DNA of 8,542 nt from Nonlabens sp. (GTDB taxonomy: Bacteria > Bacteroidota > Bacteroidia > Flavobacteriales > Flavobacteriaceae): positions 1-8,542 of the forward strand of contig JANQTO010000001.1 in the NCBI GenBank assembly GCA_030731685.1. The letters run 5' to 3'. Below the pieces are notes generated by a model. The model was not told the DNA's origin. It ran no database searches and worked only from the letters and a program-made list of their open reading frames with translations. This document shows, one piece after another, positions 1 through 6,863 of the stretch (the stretch's first letter is position 1; each line of letters opens with the position of its first letter). Both the position numbers and the translations under genes were made by a program.

Positions 1-740
1 GTTCCTGCTGTTGCTGGGATACCACCATTCAATTGTAATGAACCATTAAAACCTCTCAGTTTTTCTTTACGTAAGATTATGTTTAAAATACCAGCTGTAC
101 CTTCCGCGTCATAGCGTGCACTTGGTGAGGTGATTACTTCTATTTTTTCAATGGCCTCTGCAGGAATTTGTCTTAACGCATCAGCACCATTGAAACCTAC
201 CAGGGCGCTGGGGCGACCGTCTATCAATATTCGTACGTTATCATTTCCTCTTAATGCAACATTACCTTCCACATCTACGCTTACTGACGGTACATTATTA
301 AGAACATCACTGGCAGTACCACCGCGCACGGTAAGATCTTTACCGACGTTGTAAATTTTCTTGTCCAGTCTTATGTCCACGGTTGTCTTCTCAGCAATTA
401 CAACGGCTGCATCTAAAACAGCTACATCTACAGTAAGAGAGATAGTGCCATAATCCTTGTTTTCATTTATTACTTGATTAAGCTTTTCTACAGTTTTAAA
501 AGTGATGTATTCAAACTTCACTTTATAGGTACCAGGAGATATTAGAATGGAATAATTACCATCTAAATCTGTAACGCCTCCTTGGGCGGAAACGGAAGCG
601 TCGTTACTAATAAACGATACGGTTGCAAATTCAAGCGGAGCACCAGAGTCTTTATCTACAAGTTTACCGGATACAGTAACTTGTTGTGCGAAACTTGAAA
701 TAGAGAAAAGAACTACTAGGGTAAAAAATAATTTAGTCAT
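1..740 (-). CDS. TonB-dependent outer-membrane receptor, N-terminal part (runs off left edge)
   Basis: The first 246 codons of a large outer-membrane protein are present; the beta-barrel lies outside the window. Residues 1-18 form a signal peptide (MTKLFFTLVVLFSISSFA) with likely cleavage before QQ. Residues 20-105 read as a carboxypeptidase-D-regulatory-like beta-sandwich (VSGKLVDKDSGAPLEFATV, then TDLDGNYSILISPGTYKV). From about residue 110 a TonB plug domain follows, with VLRxxP-like SDVLNNVPSVSV (144-155), VALRGNDNVRILIDGRPS (161-178), IPAEAIEKIEVITSPSARYD (192-211) and the plug end GTAGILNIILRK (214-225). This plug wording is typical of the flavobacterial 'outer membrane beta-barrel' family rather than of classic SusC proteins, and no susD is visible. 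The substrate cannot be told. The gene lies 75 bases downstream of prfB on the same strand, so it may be partly co-transcribed. The ATG at 738-740 is chosen because it starts the signal peptide. Confidence 0.93.
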   Translation of the reverse strand, partial: MTKLFFTLVVLFSISSFAQQVTVSGKLVDKDSGAPLEFATVSFISNDASVSAQGGVTDLDGNYSILISPGTYKVKFEYITFKTVEKLNQVINENKDYGTISLTVDVAVLDAAVVIAEKTTVDIRLDKKIYNVGKDLTVRGGTASDVLNNVPSVSVDVEGNVALRGNDNVRILIDGRPSALVGFNGADALRQIPAEAIEKIEVITSPSARYDAEGTAGILNIILRKEKLRGFNGSLQLNGGIPATAG

Positions 741-770
741 TGTACGGGTTTGATATCTTTTAAGACTACA

Positions 771-786
771 AACCTATCCATAGGTT
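771..786. repeat. Perfect inverted repeat in the receptor leader
   Basis: AACCTAT and ATAGGTT are perfect 7-base arms around a 2-base spacer. They lie between the prfB stop and the receptor start, just downstream of a possible -7 box. It could be an operator or a small leader hairpin. It lacks a T-tract, so it is not a good terminator for prfB. The function is unknown. Confidence 0.45.
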
Positions 787-800
787 CAATGTACAATTGC

Positions 801-808
801 TAAAGTTA
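801..808 (-). promoter_or_regulatory. Possible -7 box for the receptor gene
   Basis: Read on the minus strand this is TAACTTTA, one mismatch from the Bacteroidota consensus TAnnTTTG. It lies 60 bases before the receptor start codon. No TTG -33 element is evident at the usual spacing, so this is only a candidate. Confidence 0.3.
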
Positions 809-815
809 CGTTAAA

Positions 816-1922
816 CTATAACTCGTCAGACGGCGCTTCTTGACCGCTCGCCATAAGATAGGCTTTAAGAAATCCATCTAAGTCACCATTTAGTACTGCT
901 TCAGTATTGCCGGTTTCGTGTGCAGTGCGCACGTCCTTAATCAGTTTATAAGGGTGAAGTACGTAATTACGTATTTGTGAACCCCATTCTATTTTCATTT
1001 TTCCAGCTTCTATTTCATCGCGCGCAGCATTTTGTTTTTGCAACTCAATTTCATAAAGTTGCGATTTAAGCATTTGCATTGCTTTTTCACGATTATCTAA
1101 TTGCGAACGGGTCTCTGAATTATGAATAATTATTCCTGACGGATGGTGCGTAAGAATAGCTTTTGTCTCTACTTTATTTACGTTTTGACCACCAGCACCA
1201 CTGGAACGTGCAAAGTCCCAAGAAATATCTGCTGGATTAATTTCTATTTCTATACTGTCATCGGTTAAAGGGTACACATAAACGCTGGCAAAGCTGGTGT
1301 GACGCTTTGCGTTGCTATCAAATGGAGAAATACGCACGAGTCTGTGAACACCATTTTCACTCTTTAACCAGCCATAAGCATAATCGCCTTCTAGTTCTAA
1401 GGTAACCGTTTTTACACCTGCCACATCGCCTGCCTGGTAATTTAGTTCTTTGACTTTATAGCCATTTTTCTCGGCCCACATCATATACATGCGCATGAGC
1501 ATTGCAGCCCAGTCGCAAGATTCTGTACCACCAGCACCTGCTGTAATTTGGAGTACCGCGCTCAGGTCGTCGCCTTCGTTAGAAAGCATATTTTTAAATT
1601 CCAGCTTTTCTATGAGTGCAGTTATATCTTCATACTTTTGGTCAACTTCTTGCTCCGTAGCATCACCGTCTTTATAGAATTCAACCAGTAGTTCAAGCTC
1701 TTCTGTCCAGTTTACGGCTTTGGCATAATCATCAGTCCATTGTTTTTTGTTGCGCAGTTCTTTCATGAGTAGCTGCGCTGCTTTTGCATCGTCCCAAAAG
1801 TCAGGAGAAAATGTCTTCTCCTCTAAATTTGAAATCTCAACAAGCTTATGGTCTATTTGCAGGTACACCTTAAGTTCTGCAAGTAGGGTTTCAATTTTAG
1901 AAAGTTGATCTGTAGTGATCAT
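816..1922 (-). CDS. prfB: Peptide chain release factor 2
   Basis: Class I release factor of 368 residues, a normal RF2 length, which recognises UGA and UAA in the ribosomal A site and triggers peptide release. The stop-codon-reading tripeptide SPF is at residues 199-201 and the hydrolysis motif GGQ at 244-246, inside SSGAGGQNVNK. SPF (not PxT) separates it from RF1. The helical N-terminal domain covers about residues 1-110. Many bacterial prfB genes carry a +1 frameshift site (CUU UGA C) near codon 25; here the equivalent stretch reads TAC CTG CAA ATA GAC (YLQID, residues 20-24) in one open frame, so no frameshift is needed. The start ATG at 1920-1922 (MITTDQ) is preferred over the in-frame TTG at 1941-1943, because that TTG is the end of a -7 promoter box. 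The gene ends with TAG, a codon read by RF1, not RF2. Confidence 0.97.
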   Translation of the reverse strand: MITTDQLSKIETLLAELKVYLQIDHKLVEISNLEEKTFSPDFWDDAKAAQLLMKELRNKKQWTDDYAKAVNWTEELELLVEFYKDGDATEQEVDQKYEDITALIEKLEFKNMLSNEGDDLSAVLQITAGAGGTESCDWAAMLMRMYMMWAEKNGYKVKELNYQAGDVAGVKTVTLELEGDYAYGWLKSENGVHRLVRISPFDSNAKRHTSFASVYVYPLTDDSIEIEINPADISWDFARSSGAGGQNVNKVETKAILTHHPSGIIIHNSETRSQLDNREKAMQMLKSQLYEIELQKQNAARDEIEAGKMKIEWGSQIRNYVLHPYKLIKDVRTAHETGNTEAVLNGDLDGFLKAYLMASGQEAPSDEL

Positions 1923-1940
1923 AGAAGTTTTTGTGAGTCG

Positions 1941-1948
1941 CAAAAATA
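1941..1948 (-). promoter_or_regulatory. -7 promoter box for prfB
   Basis: TATTTTTG on the minus strand matches TAnnTTTG exactly. Eighteen bases separate it from the prfB ATG, giving a very short leader with no Shine-Dalgarno sequence. A TTG lies only 12 bases upstream, nearer than the usual -33 spacing, so the -33 element is not convincing. Confidence 0.5.
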
Positions 1949-2040
1949 ATCTTTTAAAGCCAATAATTTAAGGCGGTTCAGCTCGTGAGTTGGCTATTAT
2001 CTCATTATTTTTATAAGCTCAAAGTTAAGCTCGCTAATTA

Positions 2041-2048
2041 TATAGTTG
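2041..2048 (+). promoter_or_regulatory. Possible -7 box for ltaE
   Basis: TATAGTTG differs from TAnnTTTG at one position. It sits 21 bases before the chosen ATG, a spacing similar to that in front of prfB and the alpha-oxoamine synthase gene. No clear TTG -33 element is seen. Confidence 0.35.
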
Positions 2049-2069
2049 CAAGCCCATAGATTCAGATAC

Positions 2070-3077
2070 ATGATAGATTTAAGAAGTGATACAGTTACTA
2101 AACCCAGCGCAGGAATGCTCGATGCTATAATGCATGCTCCCGTAGGTGACGACGTTTATAAGGAAGACCCGAGCGTGAACGAACTGGAAAAAAGGGTAGC
2201 TGCTATGTTTGACATGGACGAGGCGCTCTTTTTCCCTACAGGAACTATGGCAAATCAGGCAGCTATTAAATTGCATACCCAGCCAGGGGAGCAGCTCATT
2301 GCAGACAAGTATGCACACGTCTATAATTATGAAGGTGGTGGCGTTTCCTTTAATAGCGGTGTAAGTTGTAAGCTTATAGATGGCAATCGAGGTATGGTAA
2401 CCGCTGCACAGGTTGAATCATCGATTAATCCGCCAGATTTTTATCATAGCCCATTGACAAGTCTTGTTTGCCTAGAAAACACTACAAATAAAGGCGGCGG
2501 CGCTTGCTATAGCTTAGAATCGATGCGCGAAATAAGCGATGTGGCTAGAGCACACAATTTAGGAATGCACCTAGACGGTGCAAGATTGTGGAACGCACTA
2601 GTTGCAACTGGTCAAAATCCAAAAGATTATAGTTCCATATTCGATACTATTTCTGTTTGTTTCTCAAAAGGTATGGGAACTCCCATGGGTACGGTGCTGG
2701 TAGGGAAATCGGACCTCATGAAAAATGCGATTAGGGTGCGCAAGGTTTTGGGCGGTGGTATGCGTCAGGTAGGTTTTATGGCGGCCGCCGCGCTTTACGC
2801 ACTTGATAACAATTTGGATTTACTTGTTCATGACCATTTAAAAGCCCAAGAACTGGGTAACTGGTTAGCTGCCAGCAACGCCGTTAAAAAAGTAGAACCT
2901 ATAGAGACCAATATTGTCATATTTGAAGTTCACGACGAGCAAGCTGCAATGAAACATTTTGAATCTGAAAAAGTGATTATAAGTAATATGGGTCAGGGCA
3001 AACTGAGGTTAGTGACCCATTTAGATTACACACAGGCGCAGCACGAACTTATGAAGGCCATTATTAAGGCGCTATAA
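2070..3077 (+). CDS. ltaE: Low-specificity L-threonine/L-allo-threonine aldolase
   Basis: A 335-residue cytosolic PLP enzyme (fold type I) that cleaves L-threonine or L-allo-threonine to glycine and acetaldehyde. The family N-terminus MIDLRSDTVTKPS starts the protein, followed by PVGDDVYKEDPSVNELE (24-40). PTGTMAN (56-62) fits the PLP-phosphate loop, His83 in YAHVYN corresponds to the active-site histidine of E. coli LtaE, and HLDGARLWNA (167-176) holds the PLP-nitrogen aspartate (D169). Lys200 in CFSKGMGTPMG is the Schiff-base lysine. RKVLGGGMRQ (224-233) and the C-terminal RLVTHLD (313-319) are also family hallmarks. The ATG at 2070 starts the conserved MIDLRSDT; an upstream in-frame TTG at 2046 overlaps a -7-like box and is rejected. 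It is divergent from prfB and convergent with ybaB. No clear terminator hairpin is visible in the 32 bases after its stop. Confidence 0.93.
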   Translation: MIDLRSDTVTKPSAGMLDAIMHAPVGDDVYKEDPSVNELEKRVAAMFDMDEALFFPTGTMANQAAIKLHTQPGEQLIADKYAHVYNYEGGGVSFNSGVSCKLIDGNRGMVTAAQVESSINPPDFYHSPLTSLVCLENTTNKGGGACYSLESMREISDVARAHNLGMHLDGARLWNALVATGQNPKDYSSIFDTISVCFSKGMGTPMGTVLVGKSDLMKNAIRVRKVLGGGMRQVGFMAAAALYALDNNLDLLVHDHLKAQELGNWLAASNAVKKVEPIETNIVIFEVHDEQAAMKHFESEKVIISNMGQGKLRLVTHLDYTQAQHELMKAIIKAL

Positions 3078-3109
3078 TTCGGGCTTTTTACTTTTAAACT
3101 TTGGCTTGA

Positions 3110-3424
3110 TTACTTAAACATATCCATTCCTGGAATGTTGGGCATGCCTTGTTTTGCTACTGCTGCTAGCTCTGTGTCGTAGATTTGTTCCGCTTTCGCG
3201 AAAGCGTTATTCACCACAAGCAACAGGTAGTCCTCTAACTGCTCTTTATCTTCAAGCAGGCTGTCTGCAATCTCCAGATTCTTGATTTTTCTACTTGCGG
3301 TAACGGTTACCTTAAGGAGACCATCGCTCGATGCCTCGTCAATAAGTACGGTTTCCATACGCAATTTTGTAGCCGCAACTTTTTCTTGAGTTTCCTGTAA
3401 TTTACCCATTAAATCTCCAAACAT
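3110..3424 (-). CDS. ybaB: YbaB/EbfC family nucleoid-associated DNA-binding protein
   Basis: A small protein of 104 residues, normal for the YbaB/EbfC (DUF149) family, whose members form dimers that bind DNA and are associated with the nucleoid. The family pattern is complete: N-terminal helix [20 protein letters not shown], a central sheet with [19 protein letters not shown] (34-52), the [20 protein letters not shown] segment (55-74), and a C-terminal Gly/Pro/Met-rich tail [11 protein letters not shown] (93-103). In many bacteria ybaB lies between dnaX and recR; here it lies alone, convergent with ltaE and divergent from ptrB. The start MFGDL is the family N-terminus; an upstream in-frame TTG at 3458-3460 would add an untypical extension. 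A 16-base palindrome lies inside the gene and encodes AFAKA (74-78). Confidence 0.93.
   Translation of the reverse strand: MFGDLMGKLQETQEKVAATKLRMETVLIDEASSDGLLKVTVTASRKIKNLEIADSLLEDKEQLEDYLLLVVNNAFAKAEQIYDTELAAVAKQGMPNIPGMDMFK
3191..3206. repeat. Palindrome CGCTTTCGCGAAAGCG, copy 1 (inside ybaB)
   Basis: A perfect 16-base palindrome. The identical sequence occurs again at 8204-8219. Within ybaB it is read in frame as part of AFAKAEQ, a part of the family where similar residues are usual, so it is compatible with protein function. Confidence 0.85.
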
Positions 3425-3446
3425 AGTCTCGATTTTGTTTATAACA

Positions 3447-3454
3447 CAAAAATA
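3447..3454 (-). promoter_or_regulatory. -7 promoter box for ybaB
   Basis: TATTTTTG on the minus strand matches TAnnTTTG exactly and lies 22 bases before the ybaB ATG, within the 96-base divergent gap shared with ptrB. No TTG is seen at the usual -33 distance. Confidence 0.5.
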
Positions 3455-3520
3455 AACCAATTATATGCACTACTGAAATCGTACTTCTGTTTTATATCTT
3501 GCAGCACTTTTAAATACTAT

Positions 3521-5587
3521 ATGAGCATTAAAAATAGCTTGCCGCAGCCTAAAGCAAAATTGATTAACCACGTACATGAAAAGCATGGACACAAAAGGAT
3601 AGACCCTTACCACTGGATGTCGCAGCGTGATGCTCCTGAGGTCATAAGCTATCTTGAAGAGGAAAATGAATATTACGAGCAATCCACGGCCCACACGGCA
3701 GAGCTAAAGGAAAAACTTTTTCAGGAAATTAAGGGAAGAATTAAGGAAGATGATGAGTCAGTTCCTGCGCTTATAAACGGCTACTGGTATTTTAGTAAAA
3801 TGAAAAAGGGTGATTCGTATCCTTATTATTATAGGAGAAAAGATGAGCCTAATGCAGTAGAAGAGTTGTTATTTAACGTAAATGAAATGGCCACCGGTCA
3901 TGACTTTTACAAATTGAGCGGCATGAACGTTTCTCAGGATAATAACCTTATAGCTTACGGTATTGACACTACTGGTCGCAGACAGTATACTATATATATA
4001 AAGGATTTGAATACGCATAGCATTTTTGCACAGTCGGTTTCAAATACTACAGGTGGTTCTGTGTGGGCAAATGATAACAAAACATTATTTTTCACGCGCC
4101 AGGACGAGAAAACGCTTCGTGCTAACAAAATATTTAAATACGTATTAGGTCAGGATTCTTCAAAAAATGAATTGGTTTACGAGGAACACGATGAAATTTA
4201 TAATTGTCATGTATTTAAGACAATGTCTGACCAGTATATCATGATTCAATCGTCTAGTACGCTAAATGATGAAGTTAGATTTATAGATGCTAACCACGCA
4301 AACGAGCCATTCAAGATATTACAGAAACGTACAGATGAGTTAGAATATAATGTTTCTCACTACAAGGACCATTTTTACATTTTAACAAATAAGGACGACG
4401 CCACTAATTTTAAGGTGATGCGCACGCTTGTAACCGCAACGCAAGCAGCAAACTGGGAAGATGTGATACCTCATAATCCAGCATCACTTATAGAAGGATT
4501 GGATATTTTTGAAAAATTTATGGTTATCACTGACCGTTTTAATGGTCTTAATAGAATCCGCATCAAGGCTTGGGATAATACGGTTGATTATTTTTTACCT
4601 TTTGAAAACGAAACGTTTACTGCGTACACGGGTGGCAACTATCAGTTTAACACTGTTAAGCTACGTTATCAATACCAATCTCTTACAATGCCAGCGTCTG
4701 TTATAGAGTTTGATATGGTAGAGCGTACAAGTAAAATTCTTAAGACACAAGAAGTAACTGACCCTAATTTTAATCCGTCAAACTATACGTCTGAGCGATT
4801 ATGGGCTACGGCGAGCGATGGTGTTAAAATTCCTATGAGCATCGTTTACCGCAAAGATCTTAAGAAAGATGGAGGAAATCCACTGTTACAATATGGATAC
4901 GGTAGCTATGGTCATACGATAGATCCTTATTTTTCTGTGTCCAGATTAAGTCTTCTGGATAGGGGTTTTATTTTTGTTATCGCACACATACGCGGTGGAG
5001 AGTATTTAGGTAGGACATGGTATGAGACAGGAAAGATGTTTCAAAAAAGAAATACTTTTACAGACTTTATAGCAGTAAGTGAGTTTTTGATAGCGCAAGG
5101 TTATACGAGTGCAAAGCATTTATATGCAGCTGGTGGTTCAGCTGGAGGTTTGCTCATGGGCGCAGTTATGAATATGGCACCACACCTTTATAATGGAATC
5201 ATGGCTGCGGTTCCATTTGTAGATGTGGTCACGACAATGCTCGATGACACCATACCACTTACGACAGGTGAGTACGATGAATGGGGAAATCCCAATATCA
5301 AAGATAGTTATGACTATATGCTAAGTTACTCACCATATGACCAAGTTCTAGAACAAGATTATCCCAACCTTTTGGTTACAACGGGTTATCACGATTCCCA
5401 AGTGCAATACTGGGAACCAGCAAAATGGGTTGCGAGATTAAGAACTTTAAAGACTAACGATACTGTTGTTTTATTTAAAACAGATATGAAAAGTGGACAC
5501 AGCGGTGCTTCGGGACGTTACGATAGCTTGCGCGAAGTAGCGATAGAGTACGCATTCTTATTAGATTTAGAGAATATCCACCAATAG
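3521..5587 (+). CDS. ptrB: Oligopeptidase B (S9 family serine peptidase)
   Basis: A 688-residue prolyl-oligopeptidase-family enzyme. Oligopeptidase B cleaves short peptides after basic residues and cannot take folded proteins, because a beta-propeller covers its active site. Residues 1-75 are the N-terminal arm (family-typical RIDPYHWM, 26-33), about 76-415 the propeller, and about 420-688 the alpha/beta-hydrolase domain. The triad can be seen as Ser540 in GGSAGG, Asp625 in GYHDSQVQYWEPAKW and His660 in MKSGHSGASGRY. IAHIRGGEYLGRTWYETGK (487-505) and TTGEYDEWGNP (581-591) are closer to oligopeptidase B than to prolyl oligopeptidase. There is no signal peptide, so the enzyme is probably cytosolic. 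The ATG at 3521 gives a family-length N-terminus. The upstream region has only a poor -7-like sequence (around 3493-3501). The C-terminus ends 64 bases before the next gene. Confidence 0.93.
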   Translation: MSIKNSLPQPKAKLINHVHEKHGHKRIDPYHWMSQRDAPEVISYLEEENEYYEQSTAHTAELKEKLFQEIKGRIKEDDESVPALINGYWYFSKMKKGDSYPYYYRRKDEPNAVEELLFNVNEMATGHDFYKLSGMNVSQDNNLIAYGIDTTGRRQYTIYIKDLNTHSIFAQSVSNTTGGSVWANDNKTLFFTRQDEKTLRANKIFKYVLGQDSSKNELVYEEHDEIYNCHVFKTMSDQYIMIQSSSTLNDEVRFIDANHANEPFKILQKRTDELEYNVSHYKDHFYILTNKDDATNFKVMRTLVTATQAANWEDVIPHNPASLIEGLDIFEKFMVITDRFNGLNRIRIKAWDNTVDYFLPFENETFTAYTGGNYQFNTVKLRYQYQSLTMPASVIEFDMVERTSKILKTQEVTDPNFNPSNYTSERLWATASDGVKIPMSIVYRKDLKKDGGNPLLQYGYGSYGHTIDPYFSVSRLSLLDRGFIFVIAHIRGGEYLGRTWYETGKMFQKRNTFTDFIAVSEFLIAQGYTSAKHLYAAGGSAGGLLMGAVMNMAPHLYNGIMAAVPFVDVVTTMLDDTIPLTTGEYDEWGNPNIKDSYDYMLSYSPYDQVLEQDYPNLLVTTGYHDSQVQYWEPAKWVARLRTLKTNDTVVLFKTDMKSGHSGASGRYDSLREVAIEYAFLLDLENIHQ

Positions 5588-5598
5588 TATATTTTTTG

Positions 5599-5606
5599 TA
5601 ACTTTG
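5599..5606 (+). promoter_or_regulatory. -7 promoter box for the cysteine-synthase-like gene
   Basis: TAACTTTG matches TAnnTTTG exactly and lies 11 bases after the ptrB stop and 45 bases before the next start codon. This suggests the downstream gene has its own promoter. The -33 TTG is not evident. Confidence 0.5.
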
Positions 5607-5651
5607 TCCCGTTTCAAAGTCTTCAAAAGGCTGTGGAATTAAAAACCTCCT

Positions 5652-6692
5652 ATGAGCGAAAACATAAAGGCATACGATAACATCTTACAATTAATAGGAG
5701 AAACTCCACTAATTAAGTTATCTAACAAAGTCGCTAACTTCCCTGGCAACTTTTATGCAAAAGTAGAGTCCTTCAATCCAGGACATTCATCTAAAGATAG
5801 GATTGCCCTTCATATCATTGAAGCCGCAGAGCGTAAAGGTCTTCTTAAACCAGGAGATACTATTATAGAGACCACTTCTGGAAACACGGGTTTTAGTATA
5901 GCTATGGTAAGTCGCATTAAAGGATACGAGTGCATACTTGCAGTGAGCTCTAAATCTAGTGCTGACAAGATAGACATGCTTAAATCTATGGGTGCAAAAG
6001 TGTACGTTTGTCCAGCAAACGTAGATGCAGACGACCCAAGAAGTTATTATGAAGTTGCAAAACGACTACATGAAGAAATTAAAGACAGTATTTATATTAA
6101 TCAGTACTTCAATGACTTAAATACTGAAGCACATTATTTAAGTACTGGTCCAGAAATATGGAATCAGACGGCAGGTGAGATAACACACTTAGTAGCCTGT
6201 AGTGGTACCGGTGGAACAATTTCAGGAACTGCTCGTTTTCTTAAAGAGCAAAACCCCAATATCCAAATTCTAGGCGTTGATGCTTACGGTAGTGTACTTC
6301 AAAAATACCACGAGACCAAAGAATTTGACGCTGCCGAAATTTATCCGTATCGCATAGAAGGTTTAGGTAAAAACTTAATTCCTACAGCAACCGACTTTGA
6401 CGCTATCGATTCATTTACCAAGGTAAAGGATGAAGATGCAGCCCACATGGCACGTAAAATCTCACAAAATGAAGGGATATTTGTAGGCTACACCAGTGGT
6501 GCAGCGCTTCAAGCTGTAAAACAGCTTGCAGACAAAGGTACATTTGATGAAAATTCAAATGTTGTCGTCATTTTCCCTGACCATGGATCGCGTTATATGA
6601 GTAAAATCTACAACGATAAATGGATGGAAGAGCAAGGTTTTTTTGATAGTGTTTCCACGGCAAGTGAGCAACATATCGAGTATATCAAATAA
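5652..6692 (+). CDS. PLP-dependent cysteine synthase/cystathionine beta-synthase-like enzyme, candidate cysteate synthase
   Basis: A 346-residue fold-type-II PLP enzyme with no C-terminal CBS (Bateman) domains. The PLP lysine is K48 in NPGHSSKDR, the phosphate/substrate loop is TSGNTG (75-80), the glycine-rich PLP-phosphate loop is SGTGGTISG (184-192), and EGLGKNLIP (236-244), YTSGAA (280-285) and [10 protein letters not shown] (309-318) follow in family order. Family members replace the beta-substituent of serine, O-acetylserine, O-phosphoserine or cysteine with a sulfur nucleophile. Several normally fixed positions differ: the usual NPxGSVKDR has His45 and Ser47, the usual MPE loop reads VSS (98-100), and the usual QFxNPxN reads QYFNDLN (151-157). 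The next gene encodes a probable cysteate acyltransferase, so I infer cysteate formation from a serine or cysteine derivative plus sulfite. Ordinary cysteine or cystathionine synthesis remains possible. The fold assignment is firm; the substrate is not. ATG 5652 is preceded by CCTCCT and no Shine-Dalgarno sequence. Confidence 0.88.
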   Translation: MSENIKAYDNILQLIGETPLIKLSNKVANFPGNFYAKVESFNPGHSSKDRIALHIIEAAERKGLLKPGDTIIETTSGNTGFSIAMVSRIKGYECILAVSSKSSADKIDMLKSMGAKVYVCPANVDADDPRSYYEVAKRLHEEIKDSIYINQYFNDLNTEAHYLSTGPEIWNQTAGEITHLVACSGTGGTISGTARFLKEQNPNIQILGVDAYGSVLQKYHETKEFDAAEIYPYRIEGLGKNLIPTATDFDAIDSFTKVKDEDAAHMARKISQNEGIFVGYTSGAALQAVKQLADKGTFDENSNVVVIFPDHGSRYMSKIYNDKWMEEQGFFDSVSTASEQHIEYIK

Positions 6693-6708
6693 ATAAACGT
6701 AACAATTT

Positions 6709-6734
6709 AAGGCCAGCTTTTGCTGGCTTTTTTT
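6709..6734 (+). terminator. Intrinsic terminator after the cysteine-synthase-like gene
   Basis: GCCAGC (6712-6717), a TTTT loop and GCTGGC (6722-6727) form a perfect stem, extended by an A-A-G to T-T-T base, and are followed by a run of seven T. It lies 17 bases after the stop codon and separates this gene from the next one. Confidence 0.88.
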
Positions 6735-6837
6735 ATTTATAACGTTTGCGCTAAGAATTCTATCCTCGTAACTGTTAATTTTAAAGCCATTGTAAGGCAA
6801 TTCCTTTGTGATTCAATAGTTAATCACCAATAATTTG

Positions 6838-6845
6838 TACCTTTG
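6838..6845 (+). promoter_or_regulatory. -7 promoter box for the alpha-oxoamine synthase gene
   Basis: TACCTTTG matches TAnnTTTG exactly and lies 18 bases before the ATG at 6864, downstream of the terminator of the preceding gene. The nearest TTG upstream (6806-6808) is about 29 bases away, too far for a normal -33 element. Confidence 0.55.
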
Positions 6846-6863
6846 TTTTTCATAAACAATCCT

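Noticed and set aside
130..354. Plus-strand open frame of 74 codons
   Set aside because: Antisense to the conserved plug domain of the TonB-dependent receptor; its translation has no recognisable pattern.
1489..1677. Plus-strand open frame of 62 codons
   Set aside because: Antisense to the middle of prfB, which is clearly the real gene.
1980..2032. Three AGCTC repeats in the prfB/ltaE divergent gap
   Set aside because: Only five to six bases long and unevenly spaced; compatible with chance.
2079..2318. Minus-strand open frame of 79 codons
   Set aside because: Antisense to the conserved N-terminal part of ltaE.
2070..3077. ltaE as part of the cysteate/sulfonolipid set, as a third PLP enzyme in the window
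   Set aside because: It has all ordinary threonine aldolase motifs and is separated from the pair by ybaB and ptrB, with different orientations in between.
3078..3109. Terminator between ltaE and ybaB
   Set aside because: The gap contains T-rich stretches but no convincing stem.
3470..3694. Minus-strand open frame of 74 codons
   Set aside because: Antisense to the start of ptrB and overlapping the ybaB/ptrB promoter gap; its hydrophobic, cysteine-rich translation looks like a shadow.
6555..6800. Minus-strand open frame of 81 codons over the gap between the two PLP-enzyme genes
   Set aside because: It overlaps conserved coding sequence ([10 protein letters not shown]) and the terminator on the other strand, and has no family features.
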